Positions 55,489 to 64,000 of a DNA stretch of 64,000 nt are shown here, piece by piece. How positions within the stretch are numbered: the first letter of the stretch is position 1; each line of letters starts with the position of its first letter. Position numbers and translations under genes: made by a program. The notes below the pieces were generated by a model. That model was not told where the DNA came from. It saw nothing but the letters and a program-made list of their open reading frames with translations, and made no database searches. The DNA comes from Puccinia triticina. Lineage: Eukaryota; Basidiomycota; Pucciniomycetes; Pucciniales; Pucciniaceae. Where the stretch lies: NCBI RefSeq assembly GCF_026914185.1, contig NC_070558.1, forward strand, positions 4,588,001-4,652,000, given 5' to 3'.

Positions 55489-55955
55489 GATCCATACTGT
55501 GTTGTCAAAACCCTACGTCCTGCCACTATTGTGAGCCATACGCGGTCGCCCTTCTCTTTTTCTAGTTTGGCTTTGTTACGGTTGATTATCATCAGTCAGC
55601 ATAGCAAGATTGGATTTTCTATGTTTCATTGGAAGAAGGTCGCGGAATGGTCTAGGAAGCAGCGCCTGGAGAGGGAATTCTCAGACCACCAAGTTCCTCG
55701 AGCTCCCAGTTTAGAATTGAATCAATCCAACGCGAGTTTCAGCATCAGGTTTGGAAAGATGGTTCACCCTCCCGATCCTGCTTGATCTCAGATCAAGTCT
55801 TCAATTTGTCAGGCGTGGTGATGCCAAGAGTAGTATACTCTTCTAGCTACACCGGTGACTGCGCAGCAGAGCGGTGGTAAGCGCAATAAAAGCGCGGTAG
55901 AATTATAAAAATAACTTAAAGTTATTTTTAGGAAAAGACCCAAAAGGGATTTAAT
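55489..55955 (+). other. Continuation of the duplicated ORF beyond the copia element
   Basis: The plus strand from about 55489 to 55785 encodes VVKTLRPATIVSHTRSPFSF and KKVAEWSRKQRLEREF, paralogous to residues 200-290 of the ORF at 48051. It ends with a stop at 55783-55785 and is followed by AT-rich DNA. It marks the right flank of the copia target site. Confidence 0.45.
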
Positions 55956-55959
55956 GGAG

Positions 55960-56830
55960 GGGCCAGGAGCGCCTGGGGTATTTAAGTGCCCTCCGGTGAT
56001 CTTACAGGGCCTGCGCATGAGATGCGCAGGGGTTTTTATAAAACCTGTGACTTCTGGGGCCCAACTAAGGGTGTGTTTCAAACGTATAAACGTTCCCAGG
56101 CTAGGGGATAGAGATCCCAATAAAGAAAGGAAACTAGTGGACTTACTTGTCGAGGAAGTCCACAGCAAAAAACAGGCAACTCAAAAAAAACCGAAGTCAA
56201 AGGACTGGCAGGCTGGCGAACTGGTCAAATAGACGAGGGCGAGGCTGGCGGTACTTGCGAAGTGGTTAATATGAATATGGGGAGGCTTTTACTCGCTCAA
56301 AAGCCTCCCTTTATATATTCTTGCAGCGACCGGTAAGGTCGCTGTTCTATTTTCAAATTCATCGCGGCTTCTTGGCCGTGGGAAGAACTAGTTAGGACAG
56401 GAGTGGTAGAGCGTTCTATTGCTCGCATCACTCCTGTCCTCTTTACTCAACAGCAAGTGTTGCTCTTCCTTGGTCCAAGGAAGAGTTCCACTTGTTATGA
56501 CGTTTTCTTTGTTGTTCGTCTTCGGCCGGGGGAGACGCAGCCGTTTACTTCTTCACTACTCTCCTCCGGCCGTTTCCTGTAGAACGTTCTACGGGTTTTT
56601 TTGTTAGTTCAAAAATAGCAAACCCGTTCTCTTGGCCTGAGAACGGGTTTTTTGAATCATGGCTACTATCTTCTCTCCGGCCGCTACCTGCGGCTGGAGT
56701 TTTGACAGTCTCTCCTTGACTCTATGCATTGTTCGAGGAGAGGGTTTTTATTACCTATTCATTTTTGTATGCGCAGCGCTCTGCGCCGCTATTATTGTTC
56801 AATAATGAATATGGTATTCATTTTATAGGG
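55960..56830. other. Dense cluster of GC-rich stem-loops, mitochondrial-like (possible NUMT)
   Basis: About ten strong hairpins lie in 0.87 kb, separated by short AT-rich links. Examples: CCTGCGCAT/ATGCGCAGG (56010-56030), GTGGACTT/AAGTCCAC (56137-56163), an 11-bp stem at 56280-56309, CAGCGACC/GGTCGCTG (56324-56344), a 12-bp stem with an inner GAGC/GCTC stem (56394-56440), nested stems at 56454-56494, a Y-shaped CGGCCG pair (56523-56572) and AAACCCGTTCTC/GAGAACGGGTTT (56620-56650). Several are followed by T-runs. Such clusters are known from fungal mitochondrial spacers (double-hairpin elements). A 92-codon ORF at 55954-56232 has no known domain. The mitochondrial origin is inference. Confidence 0.5.
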
Positions 56831-59140
56831 GCAAAATGCGTACTTTTTAACAGCTGTTATATATCAGTTAGCTGGGCTCTAACTTAATATAGTAGCCCGG
56901 CGGACACAATTTGTCGGATGGTTTGGGTCAAATCTAAAAGAATTCACAGAACTAGGATTTTATTTCTTTTAATTAGACTTTATGTGGCTCAATAACAATG
57001 TGGTCTGTTGTATAGTTGCGCATAGGAAATGGACTAAGAATTTACCTAGGAGAAAGCAAACGGGCCGCTCTTCAACAAGTGGGAAGGAATGATGATGGGA
57101 GTAGAAAGAAGCGCGAGTTCCGCGTATATTGTCTCAACAATCTGCATCCCGTTAACCATCATAATCAGCTTATTATTCCTTTTGTTGCATTTCTTAGGTT
57201 TGTTTCCTTACACTCTATGAGCCTTGAGCCCTTAGGGTCTGTTTGATTGATTCTCAGCAAAACGGCAAAGGATTAGCGCAACATTATCTGTAGCAGTTTT
57301 GCATTCCTTTTAGCTCTTAGTTTCTATGTGCTGACTTGGGGACCTTTGTGCTCAACGACTGTTTCCTCTTTACTTTGTGTGGAATTGGTTCGAGCGGTCT
57401 TTTTCTTTGGGGGTTAATTATGTGAGAATACAGGACCAGACCCCAACCCGCAGCAACCGCATAGGAAGCTCGCGCGGCAAGACAAAATCCAAACCCAAAC
57501 CCCAGCTGCTAAGAAAGGTAATGTCAGCCTTAGAGTCATCACAGCTGACCCAAAGTCTGCCTTTTATCTACTTTTACATATGAATTGCTTTACATCTTTT
57601 CCATCTTAAGAGATATCCTTATTCTGACTTCATAGTCTGTTTCCTCACGCGATTTTACCCCTAGTTACAACTCACCAATTCTTTGTAACTCTACTCCTTC
57701 CCTGAGTCCTTGAGTTGTGGCGCGCATGCGCAGTTGTGACGTGTCAGCGCTACCAGGCGCGCCAAACCACATGTACATATGTAATTACATAAGCAAACTG
57801 TGAAAATTTTCGAAGTCAGGATCCCCCTTGCCTGAGGAGGATCTACAGACTTCAGACCACCCAGAACCACGCCGTAGATAACCCAGGATCACCTTACAAG
57901 AGGATACCACGCTCCCAGTACTCCTACCGTCACAGGCGCCTAGGATATTGACAGTAAGTATACTCTTCATTTGAACCTTGATTATCCAGAGTGATTCTCT
58001 GTGCCTCCTGATTGCTCCTCTTTATTGCTTTCACCTCTACTATTCTCAAGATCAAAGGTTACTCTGTTAATCCTAGACTCAGTCTAAAAATCAGAGCAGA
58101 TTAGTATTACTATTCTGTGTCCCCCCACCGTCTCCTTGGTGCGCGCGGAGGCTGTAGCCCTTGTTGGTCTGGCACAGCTGTCCTTATCACTTTTCCAGGT
58201 GATTCAAGTAGACTTTTGAGGATCCTCCTACAAGGAGTAGATAGACCCCCTCCAGATCATTATATTCTCTGTCTCTTTCTCCTTCTTTCTCTTTCTCTCT
58301 TCTCTCTGATTGTAGTTCTTTATCCCAAGAAATACAACCAGTGCCTCCCACTTTTCTTGTGTCCTGTAGCCACTATAGAGGCTCAGGCTCACAGGTAAGC
58401 TGTAAGCCCCTTTCGCAGTCCCAGACCTAACCCAGATCCCAGACCAAAAGCTAACTGTATCGCTCCGTCGATTGCAGCACCCAAACCTTCATCGGCAGCC
58501 ACCCCGGCCAAAGCCAAGACAAAGCCAGCGCTAAAGTTCAAAACCCTGTACGTCCCGAGATAAGATCGCAGCACTTCTAGCAAGGCTGACTGAATCTTGT
58601 TCTTTAAACAGAACACTCGCGGAACGACTCGGCAACAAACCAAAAGACGCCCTCCTAGACAGGATCACAAACGGTCTAACGACTGGTAAGTGATCCAACG
58701 TCCTCAGACCATAGACATACAAAAAAAGAAAGTACAACAGCTGACTTGAACAAACTTCGTTTGTCAAGCAGACCAAAACAGCACGACAGAGCTCTGCCGC
58801 AGGGACAAAATGAAGATCCTAAACTAGCTTCGTCCCGTACTGGTGAGTTGGAGACCAGACAAGAAAAACAAAAGAGACATGAGTTCTCATTGCTGACCAA
58901 CATGGCTGCATGGACCACAGTTAGTTTCCATAACTAAACCTATCAGCGAATCCGCACGGAGTTCGTCAAGCTACCACATCCTTGTCTCCCCAGTCAATCC
59001 CAGCAACAACTCGAGTCCGCCTTGAGTTGCTTTCAGGTACTACATGCGCAGACCTTCTTGTTTTACATTATAAGTTGTCTCGAGATTTTAGTTGTACTAG
59101 TTTCTGATTGGAATAAATCCTTTTCAGTTGCTCCAATTTT
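56831..59140. other. Mostly anonymous region with retroelement-like coding traces
   Basis: Around 57440-57510 the plus strand encodes TRSNRIGSSRGKTKSKPKPQ before a possible donor. Positions 57700-58400 have TC-rich and leader-like DNA. Possible exons follow at 58441-58935. No RNA gene or TIR pair found. Confidence 0.35.
58441..58935 (+). CDS. Possible exons of an unrecognised plus-strand gene or retroelement
   Basis: Three coding-like stretches: APKPSSAATPAKAKTKPALK with a possible donor near 58545, LAERLGNKPKDALLDRITNG between an acceptor (TTTAAACAG, about 58612) and the donor GTAAGT (58685), and a last frame with RPKQHDRALPQGQNEDPK ending near 58935. The second stretch resembles a SAP-like helix pair. 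Phases across the last junction are uncertain and no start codon was identified. Function unknown. Confidence 0.3.
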
Positions 59141-59142
59141 TT

Positions 59143-60165
59143 CAAATTAATCGACTCCCATAAATTAGAGTTCCAACTCCCAAATGTCGCGGACGTCCGG
59201 GAGACCGCCGCAAGACGTCCGCTGCGGGTCAACCAGACCTCAATTTGACCCGGCCGACTTTTGGGAGTCGGAACTCAAATTCCTCCCGAAAGTTTGGGAG
59301 TCGGAAATTTAATTCCAAAATATTTCCATCAAATCAAATAAATTCAATAAATCCTCAATGGGGCATCCAAATGCCCCCAAAATTTTACAGCCATCTGGGG
59401 AAACACCTTTGAGCATATTGTGAGCTTCACGGCGGGATTACACATCAGCAACACCTCATATGAGTGTGGGGTGGATTTCGCGGATTTCCTACTAAGGCAA
59501 ACCACCAAATCCTGAGCTACGGTGCTCCAGAAGCCTGCAGATTTTTTCTGCCACATAAATACACTCTCTAGAGCATATGTTAAGCTTCACGGCATTAGCA
59601 CACCTCAGGGAGAGCCTGTGTAGCCGGGGGCGGATTTGGCGGATTTCCTACTACTGCAATGCGCCATATCCTGAGATATGGTGATCCAAATGCCCCCATA
59701 ATATTTCTGACACATAAATACACTCTCTAGGACATATTTTGAGATTTACGGGTGTATTACACATCAGGGAAATCCTGTGTAGCCGGGGGCGGATTAGGCG
59801 GATTTCCTACTAAGGCAATTGTTGTAGTTTTCTTCCTCTGCACTGTCCTACGCCGTTAGGAATTTTTTTGCGGTATGTGTCGGTAATTGTAGATAAGAGG
59901 GCAGGGAATCCTTTGATCAGCCTCCAAATTTTTTATCTCTTCTTGATCAGAAGATATAGAGGGTTCAAGTGAGGATAAGCAGTAGGAAATTTGCCTAATC
60001 CGCCCCCGGCTACACAGGATTTCCCTGATGTGTAATACACCCGTAAATCTCAAAATATGTTCTAGAGAGTGTATTTATGTGTCATAAATATTCTGGGGGC
60101 ATTTGGATCACCATATCTCAGGATATGGCGCATTGCGGTAGTAGGAAATCCGCCAAATCCGCTGT
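59143..60165. mobile_element. Truncated relative of the MULE-like foldback element
   Basis: Contains GGGAGTCGGAA blocks, then forward units with GATTTCCTACTAAGGC, CTTCACGGCATT and TGTGTAGCCGGGGGCGGAT, a short spacer, and inverted units from about 59985. It matches the element at 22575-24240 but lacks its ends; the right side stops abruptly at about 60161 against the dispersed repeat. Confidence 0.75.
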
Positions 60166-60455
60166 CTCTGGTTTCTTTTCTTTCCTCTCATCTCTCAGAT
60201 TTTGGCCCTCTTTCCTTTTCCTGAGCTCTTCTTCAGTTTGATTTCTGGTTTCCTCCTTCTGAACTTTTGTTTTCTTTTCCTCTCTTTCCCTCTTCCTCTC
60301 TTGAATTTGGTTTGGTTGTGTAGTGCGTGCGCATGGCGCGTGAGGAGATGATGACATGCTTGTGACAGGCCTCCAGGAATCCAAGTTCCCAGCGAACTTG
60401 AAGGATGAGAGGCCATAGCATCCTGTTCTGATCCAAGTCAGGGGTTATCAAAAAT
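60166..60455. repeat. Dispersed repeat, second copy of 45237-45535
   Basis: Begins CTGTCTCTGGTTTC and ends GATCCAAGTCAGGGGTTATC, about 90% identical by eye to 45237-45535. Possibly an LTR or leader of a gypsy-type element; no TSD was found. Confidence 0.65.
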
Positions 60456-60462
60456 TAACTGG

Positions 60463-60598
60463 AGGACTTCCTGTGCAATCGGGGACCCCTGCAGATGTTG
60501 GTTTAGACCCAAAATGTCTAGATTTTTTCAGGGGCATCTGGCTTGTTGGGCTCTAGATCACTTCTGGGAGACCCACAGATCTCCACAGGAAGTCATCC
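60463..60598. mobile_element. Short MITE with AGGACTTCCTGTG ends, 5-bp TSD
   Basis: Left AGGACTTCCTGTG, right CACAGGAAGTC, flanked by ACTGG at 60458-60462 and 60599-60603. A sister copy lies in the repeat unit at about 20808-20944. It inserted just downstream of the dispersed repeat. Confidence 0.6.
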
Positions 60599-60968
60599 AC
60601 TGGTTTCTAATTGTGGATTTCTTATATTTGATAACAATAGGGGGTATCAAATGTAAGAAATCCAAAACTGTTTCTAAGAAGAAGGAGAAAGTTTCAGCTG
60701 TCATACAAAAATTCAATACTTCTTCATTTTTGTGATTTTTCTTTGTGTTTCTGCTGTGCTCCAGTGCTCCTAAAGCTATTAAAATTGGCTAGCTTGATCA
60801 GAAGTGGGATTTCTGCATTCCAGGGGAAACAATGTCAAGCAAGAATGTTTGAAAAAGTTGGAAAACCTTTGAGCATAGGCATGAAATGTGTCTGAATTTA
60901 ACCAAAATTCTAGATTTTACATTACCCACTTCTATAGGGGGTTTCCAGGGTCCTCTTTGTGTTTGTAC

Positions 60969-62312
60969 AGGGGGTTCAAAATTGATCCAGGAAGCTTTCC
61001 AGGTCCGAAAATCCAGGAAGAAAATTGGACCTGGAAGGTCTCCTGGGGACCTGGGGGCCTGCTTAGCAAGAGGCTCTAGGAGGGTCGTTCCAGGTCCAGG
61101 AATCAGGCTGAAACAACAGGAAACAACTTTATCAAAGACTTTTTCCACACCCCGGCCACCCCCGACCCACAAGTATAGTGGGGCCTATCCTCCTCAACCA
61201 TATACACATGGCAGAAAGAACCGGCCATCGGAGCAGCTCACTGCACCCTTGATGGCCGGCACAAGCCATTCATTGAGCGGAGTACATACACACCCCACCA
61301 TGAACAATGGCCGGTCAGTAGGCTGTATATTCTTAATGGCCGGCCTGGTCATTGATAGGAGTACACTCCTCCCTTAACGCCGGGTCCGTACTGCCCATCA
61401 ATAGCCATTTGCTATAATTCTTGATGACCGGTTTGTTCCGGTCATATACGTACTCCTCAAGATGACCAAAACAAACCGGACATTGAGAGGAGCATGTATG
61501 TACCTCTCAAGATGACCGGAACAAACCGGTCATTGAGGAAAATGATTACTTCTCTTGGTGGCCATGATGGGCTGGTCATCAAGGGAGTATGTACTCCTCC
61601 CAACAATCGGAACAAACCGTTCATCAAGGGAAATGATATGAGTAATCACTTCCCTGGATGAACGGCCCGTTCCGGTCATCTAGAAAAGTGCATACTCCTC
61701 TTGATGACCTGTTTGTTCCAGTCATTGGGAGGATTACATGCTCCCTTGATGGCTGGAACAAACCGGTAATTGAGAGGAGTAGGTTCCTCTCACTTGCTGG
61801 AAAGAACCAATCATCTTGAGGAGTACATACTCCTCAAGATGTCCAAAAGGACAGTCCATCAAGGGGAGCTCCCAATGAACAAACGGACAAGCGTACTCCT
61901 CCCGATGAGCAAACAAACCGGCCATCAATGGGAATACGTTGCTCCCAGTGGCTGGTGTGTACTGCTTTGGCTGACCAGCCTGGGCTGTTCAACGGAGGGG
62001 AGTGGTGCTTCCAGTAGGGTATGTGTAACATACACCCTTTTGAATGCCGTGGATTCCGATTATGACTGCAGGGAAACCGAGCCGGATTTTTTTTTTTGGC
62101 AGAACTTTGGGACCCCGGTTGTGGGAGGGGACTTCCTGAAACCCCAGACTGCCAGACCTGATGCTCAGGAATGCAAGTACAGGTGGCTTTTGACCAACAT
62201 GGGGCATTCAAAGTTGAAAGCCCAGAGCCTCTTTTTTGGCAGGGGATTTTTTTCCTGGAATCTGGGACCTGTGCGAGCTCCTGGAGACCTGGATTTAATT
62301 TTGAACCCCCCT
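60969..62312. mobile_element. Probable foldback element containing TGACCGGTCA array 4
   Basis: Left end AGGGGGTTCAAAATTGATCC and right end, as complement, AGGGGGGTTCAAAATTAAAT are imperfect inverted repeats; both are followed inward by CCAGG-rich blocks (CCAGGAAG, CAGGTCC). The centre is the array at 61200-61960. No clear TSD, so the boundaries are tentative. This mirrors the arrangement of array 2 within 30983-33340. Confidence 0.5.
61200..61960. repeat. Array of TGACCGGTCA-type repeats (array 4)
   Basis: Units such as TTGATGGCCGGCAC, AAGATGACCGGAACAAACCG and GGTCATTGAGAGGAG in both orientations, more diverged than array 2, with ACTCCTC spacers. Non-coding. Confidence 0.75.
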
Positions 62313-62572
62313 AATATAGAAATAATAAGCCTGGAACACTGGCATACATAAATTGATACAACATTTTCTTTCCGATCTGTTATACTTGAAGATACCTACC
62401 TCTTGGTCGTGTTTCGTGATTTCAATTCCGGGCTTGTTGGTGTCAGGAAGGGCCTTGGACTTCCGGATGATCATACATGCAGAGACAAAAATTCCAGGTT
62501 GGGCCTTCACTTGAGGCGTAACTCCCTAAGTTCGCGCAGAGATCTGTTCATTACGAACAAAAACTGGACAAC

Positions 62573-64000
62573 ATGGGATTCCATTTCTTTCGACAACTAC
62601 ATTTCATGCTTCTCTTGACCAAGAATGCCTTTCTACTCACCACGCTGGACTCAGGAGGTCATAGGATTCCTAGATTACTTTTCGATTTAAACGAGTTCCC
62701 GCCGGATGAGCCTCCTACCACGCCTCGATTTTGTCCCTTACAACCGACTCCTCTCTCCGATTCTTTGAAGGGAGATTTTGTCGCACAAAGCGACCAAGTC
62801 GGACTGCACTGCTTGCCAATGGCCTCTACGTCAGACACATTTCGGGTGAATCATTATCCGACCAGTCCCCGCAAGCGGAAGACTGTTGGTGCTAGTATAG
62901 AACACGGACAAACAGAGGCGCCGATTGACCTGAGGCTGGACCAAAGACAGAAGACTAGGTTAAAATACCAAAATAACTGGCCAGTCGAGAATGCAAGTAA
63001 ACCGGAAGGCATCACAGCTACAACCGCGAAATTGCAACAAAAAGAGAAGGAAACAATTGAAAACTACAAAATTACGCAGAATGATCCAAATCAGGACATC
63101 AGGCTCGGCCGGCTCGAAGAGGATGAAAGAAAACATGTACTGTTTGATGTTCAAGACTGGAGTTTTGTCAGGAAAAATTCAAACATGCAAAGTGATGACA
63201 GATCTCAGAGCGCGTCCAAGGAAAACCACACTGAGAATTTCTTCAAAGCCATGAGAGAAATAAAAAGGAATACCGAGTTAGAACTCTTCAAAGAAGAGCT
63301 TGATCAAACCAGTAATGAATACTTCTGGATTCCCAAAGAGTATGAACGAACCTTCATTAGCCGGTTTAGAGCGGAGAGATCAAAGGTTCCCTATCCGGAC
63401 GAGAAAATCTTAACAACTTCACAAAGAAAAGTACGGACGTTCAACACCATCTTAGAACTGTCAGACGAAAAACTTAATCTTGAAGGTTATGCTGTTTTTT
63501 CAAAAGAAATTATAGAATACATGACCCTGAAACTTGAGGACAACTTACAGGACGTTTCCCACACCAACGCGAGACTAGAGAATCCAATTCCGCCAAGAAT
63601 TAAAATGATCAAAAGACTAACCAAATGTGTCACTTTCCTACACATAGCCTCTCTTGCAGTTTTCCACCAACATGAAAATGGGAAATTGACAAAAGGTTAC
63701 ATTGAATATTTCCTGCTTTTCCTCAAAAGCGTTTGGCAAGATCTTGAAAGAGGTTCAGATGATATTCTCAAGCATGATTTTGGCCAGAGATTGCATGATG
63801 TGCTGCGCTTCAATACACCTTTGGGGGGTGTGAGCTCTCCATCAGACCTCGTGGGGATTGCCTGGTCAATTGTTAGATACTACGCCAACAAAAAAAAGGG
63901 GGGTTTTCCATTAGACACAGTTGGCCTTGCGGAGATGGTCCATAAGATTATTTTCTACTCAAACTATGAAGCATTTCTCACTGAATCCCAAAACAAGGAG
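62573..64000 (+). CDS. Unrecognised long protein with possible signal peptide, 3' end outside window
   Basis: A single open frame of 476 codons from the ATG at 62573 to the window edge without a stop. The N-terminus MGFHFFRQLHFMLLLTKNAF is hydrophobic with a basic residue and would fit a signal peptide, followed by a disordered charged region (residues about 30-200, with SPRKRKTVG and many Lys/Glu/Asn) and a more globular part from about residue 215 with NEYFWIPKEYERTFISRFRA and LHIASLAVFHQHENGKLTKG. I know no family with these motifs; from memory, rust genomes hold expanded sets of such proteins, so a secreted or effector-like role is only a guess. No intron is needed in this part. An alternative start at 62819 would remove the hydrophobic leader. 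Confidence 0.75.
   Translation, partial: MGFHFFRQLHFMLLLTKNAFLLTTLDSGGHRIPRLLFDLNEFPPDEPPTTPRFCPLQPTPLSDSLKGDFVAQSDQVGLHCLPMASTSDTFRVNHYPTSPRKRKTVGASIEHGQTEAPIDLRLDQRQKTRLKYQNNWPVENASKPEGITATTAKLQQKEKETIENYKITQNDPNQDIRLGRLEEDERKHVLFDVQDWSFVRKNSNMQSDDRSQSASKENHTENFFKAMREIKRNTELELFKEELDQTSNEYFWIPKEYERTFISRFRAERSKVPYPDEKILTTSQRKVRTFNTILELSDEKLNLEGYAVFSKEIIEYMTLKLEDNLQDVSHTNARLENPIPPRIKMIKRLTKCVTFLHIASLAVFHQHENGKLTKGYIEYFLLFLKSVWQDLERGSDDILKHDFGQRLHDVLRFNTPLGGVSSPSDLVGIAWSIVRYYANKKKGGFPLDTVGLAEMVHKIIFYSNYEAFLTESQNKE

Noticed and set aside
56620..56655. Stem-loop plus T-run resembling a bacterial rho-independent terminator
   Set aside because: All surrounding genes are intron-containing and eukaryotic, and the hairpin is one of about ten in a cluster, so it is treated as part of a mitochondrial-like hairpin region.

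Overview
The window looks like a nuclear chromosome segment of a filamentous basidiomycete, most likely a rust fungus (Pucciniales, Puccinia-like). The clear genes are cut by many short introns (about 45-110 bp) with GT-AG ends, the predicted proteins resemble rust families as I remember them, and most of the DNA is nested, TIR-rich transposon debris. The organism call is inference; no search could be run.

Cellular genes: a seven-exon SET-domain lysine methyltransferase of the SETD6/Rkm4 type (2214-4655, minus) lies head to head with a three-exon gene for a charged protein with KxEP motifs (4937-6623, plus). A five-exon 3' part of an unrecognised gene is at 18131-19142 (minus). A 13-exon peroxisomal acyl-CoA oxidase is fully resolved at 38372-41590 (minus). 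A long ORF with a possible N-terminal signal peptide starts at 62573 and runs off the right edge. A 512-codon ORF of unknown nature ends inside a Ty1/copia LTR near 49.5 kb.

Mobile DNA: many elements can be delimited to the base by terminal inverted repeats plus target-site duplications (TSDs). They are a 2.8-kb hAT transposon with a broken transposase (7092-9873); a hAT-type MITE (11204-11999); CACTA-like MITEs with 3-bp TSDs (12776-12990, 14816-14896); two PIF/Harbinger-type MITEs (16084-16750, 16767-17116); two mariner-type MITEs (17357-17794, 43159-43583); giant foldback elements built from ~160-bp units (22575-24240, 28168-30227, part at 59143-60165); a 2.36-kb long-TIR element with an 8-bp TSD (30983-33340); a gag-only LTR retrotransposon with 318-bp LTRs (33732-36461); and a degenerate Ty1/copia element (49502-55488) itself hit by two MITEs. 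The 30.4-37.4 kb block is a readable stratigraphy: a hAT-like MITE split around a duplicate of the promoter and first codons of the acyl-CoA oxidase gene, which was in turn split by two further transposons.

Repeats: hairpin-forming arrays around TGACCGGTCA occur in four places (12.5-13.2, 31.6-32.4, 42.5-45.0, 61.2-62.0 kb), the third ending in about 52 copies of a 20-bp unit. A 0.9-kb cluster of GC-rich stem-loops at 55.96-56.83 kb looks unlike everything around it and resembles hairpin-rich fungal mitochondrial spacer DNA. No CRISPR array and no bacterial gene organisation were seen. Exon coordinates were derived by hand from splice sites and reading phase.
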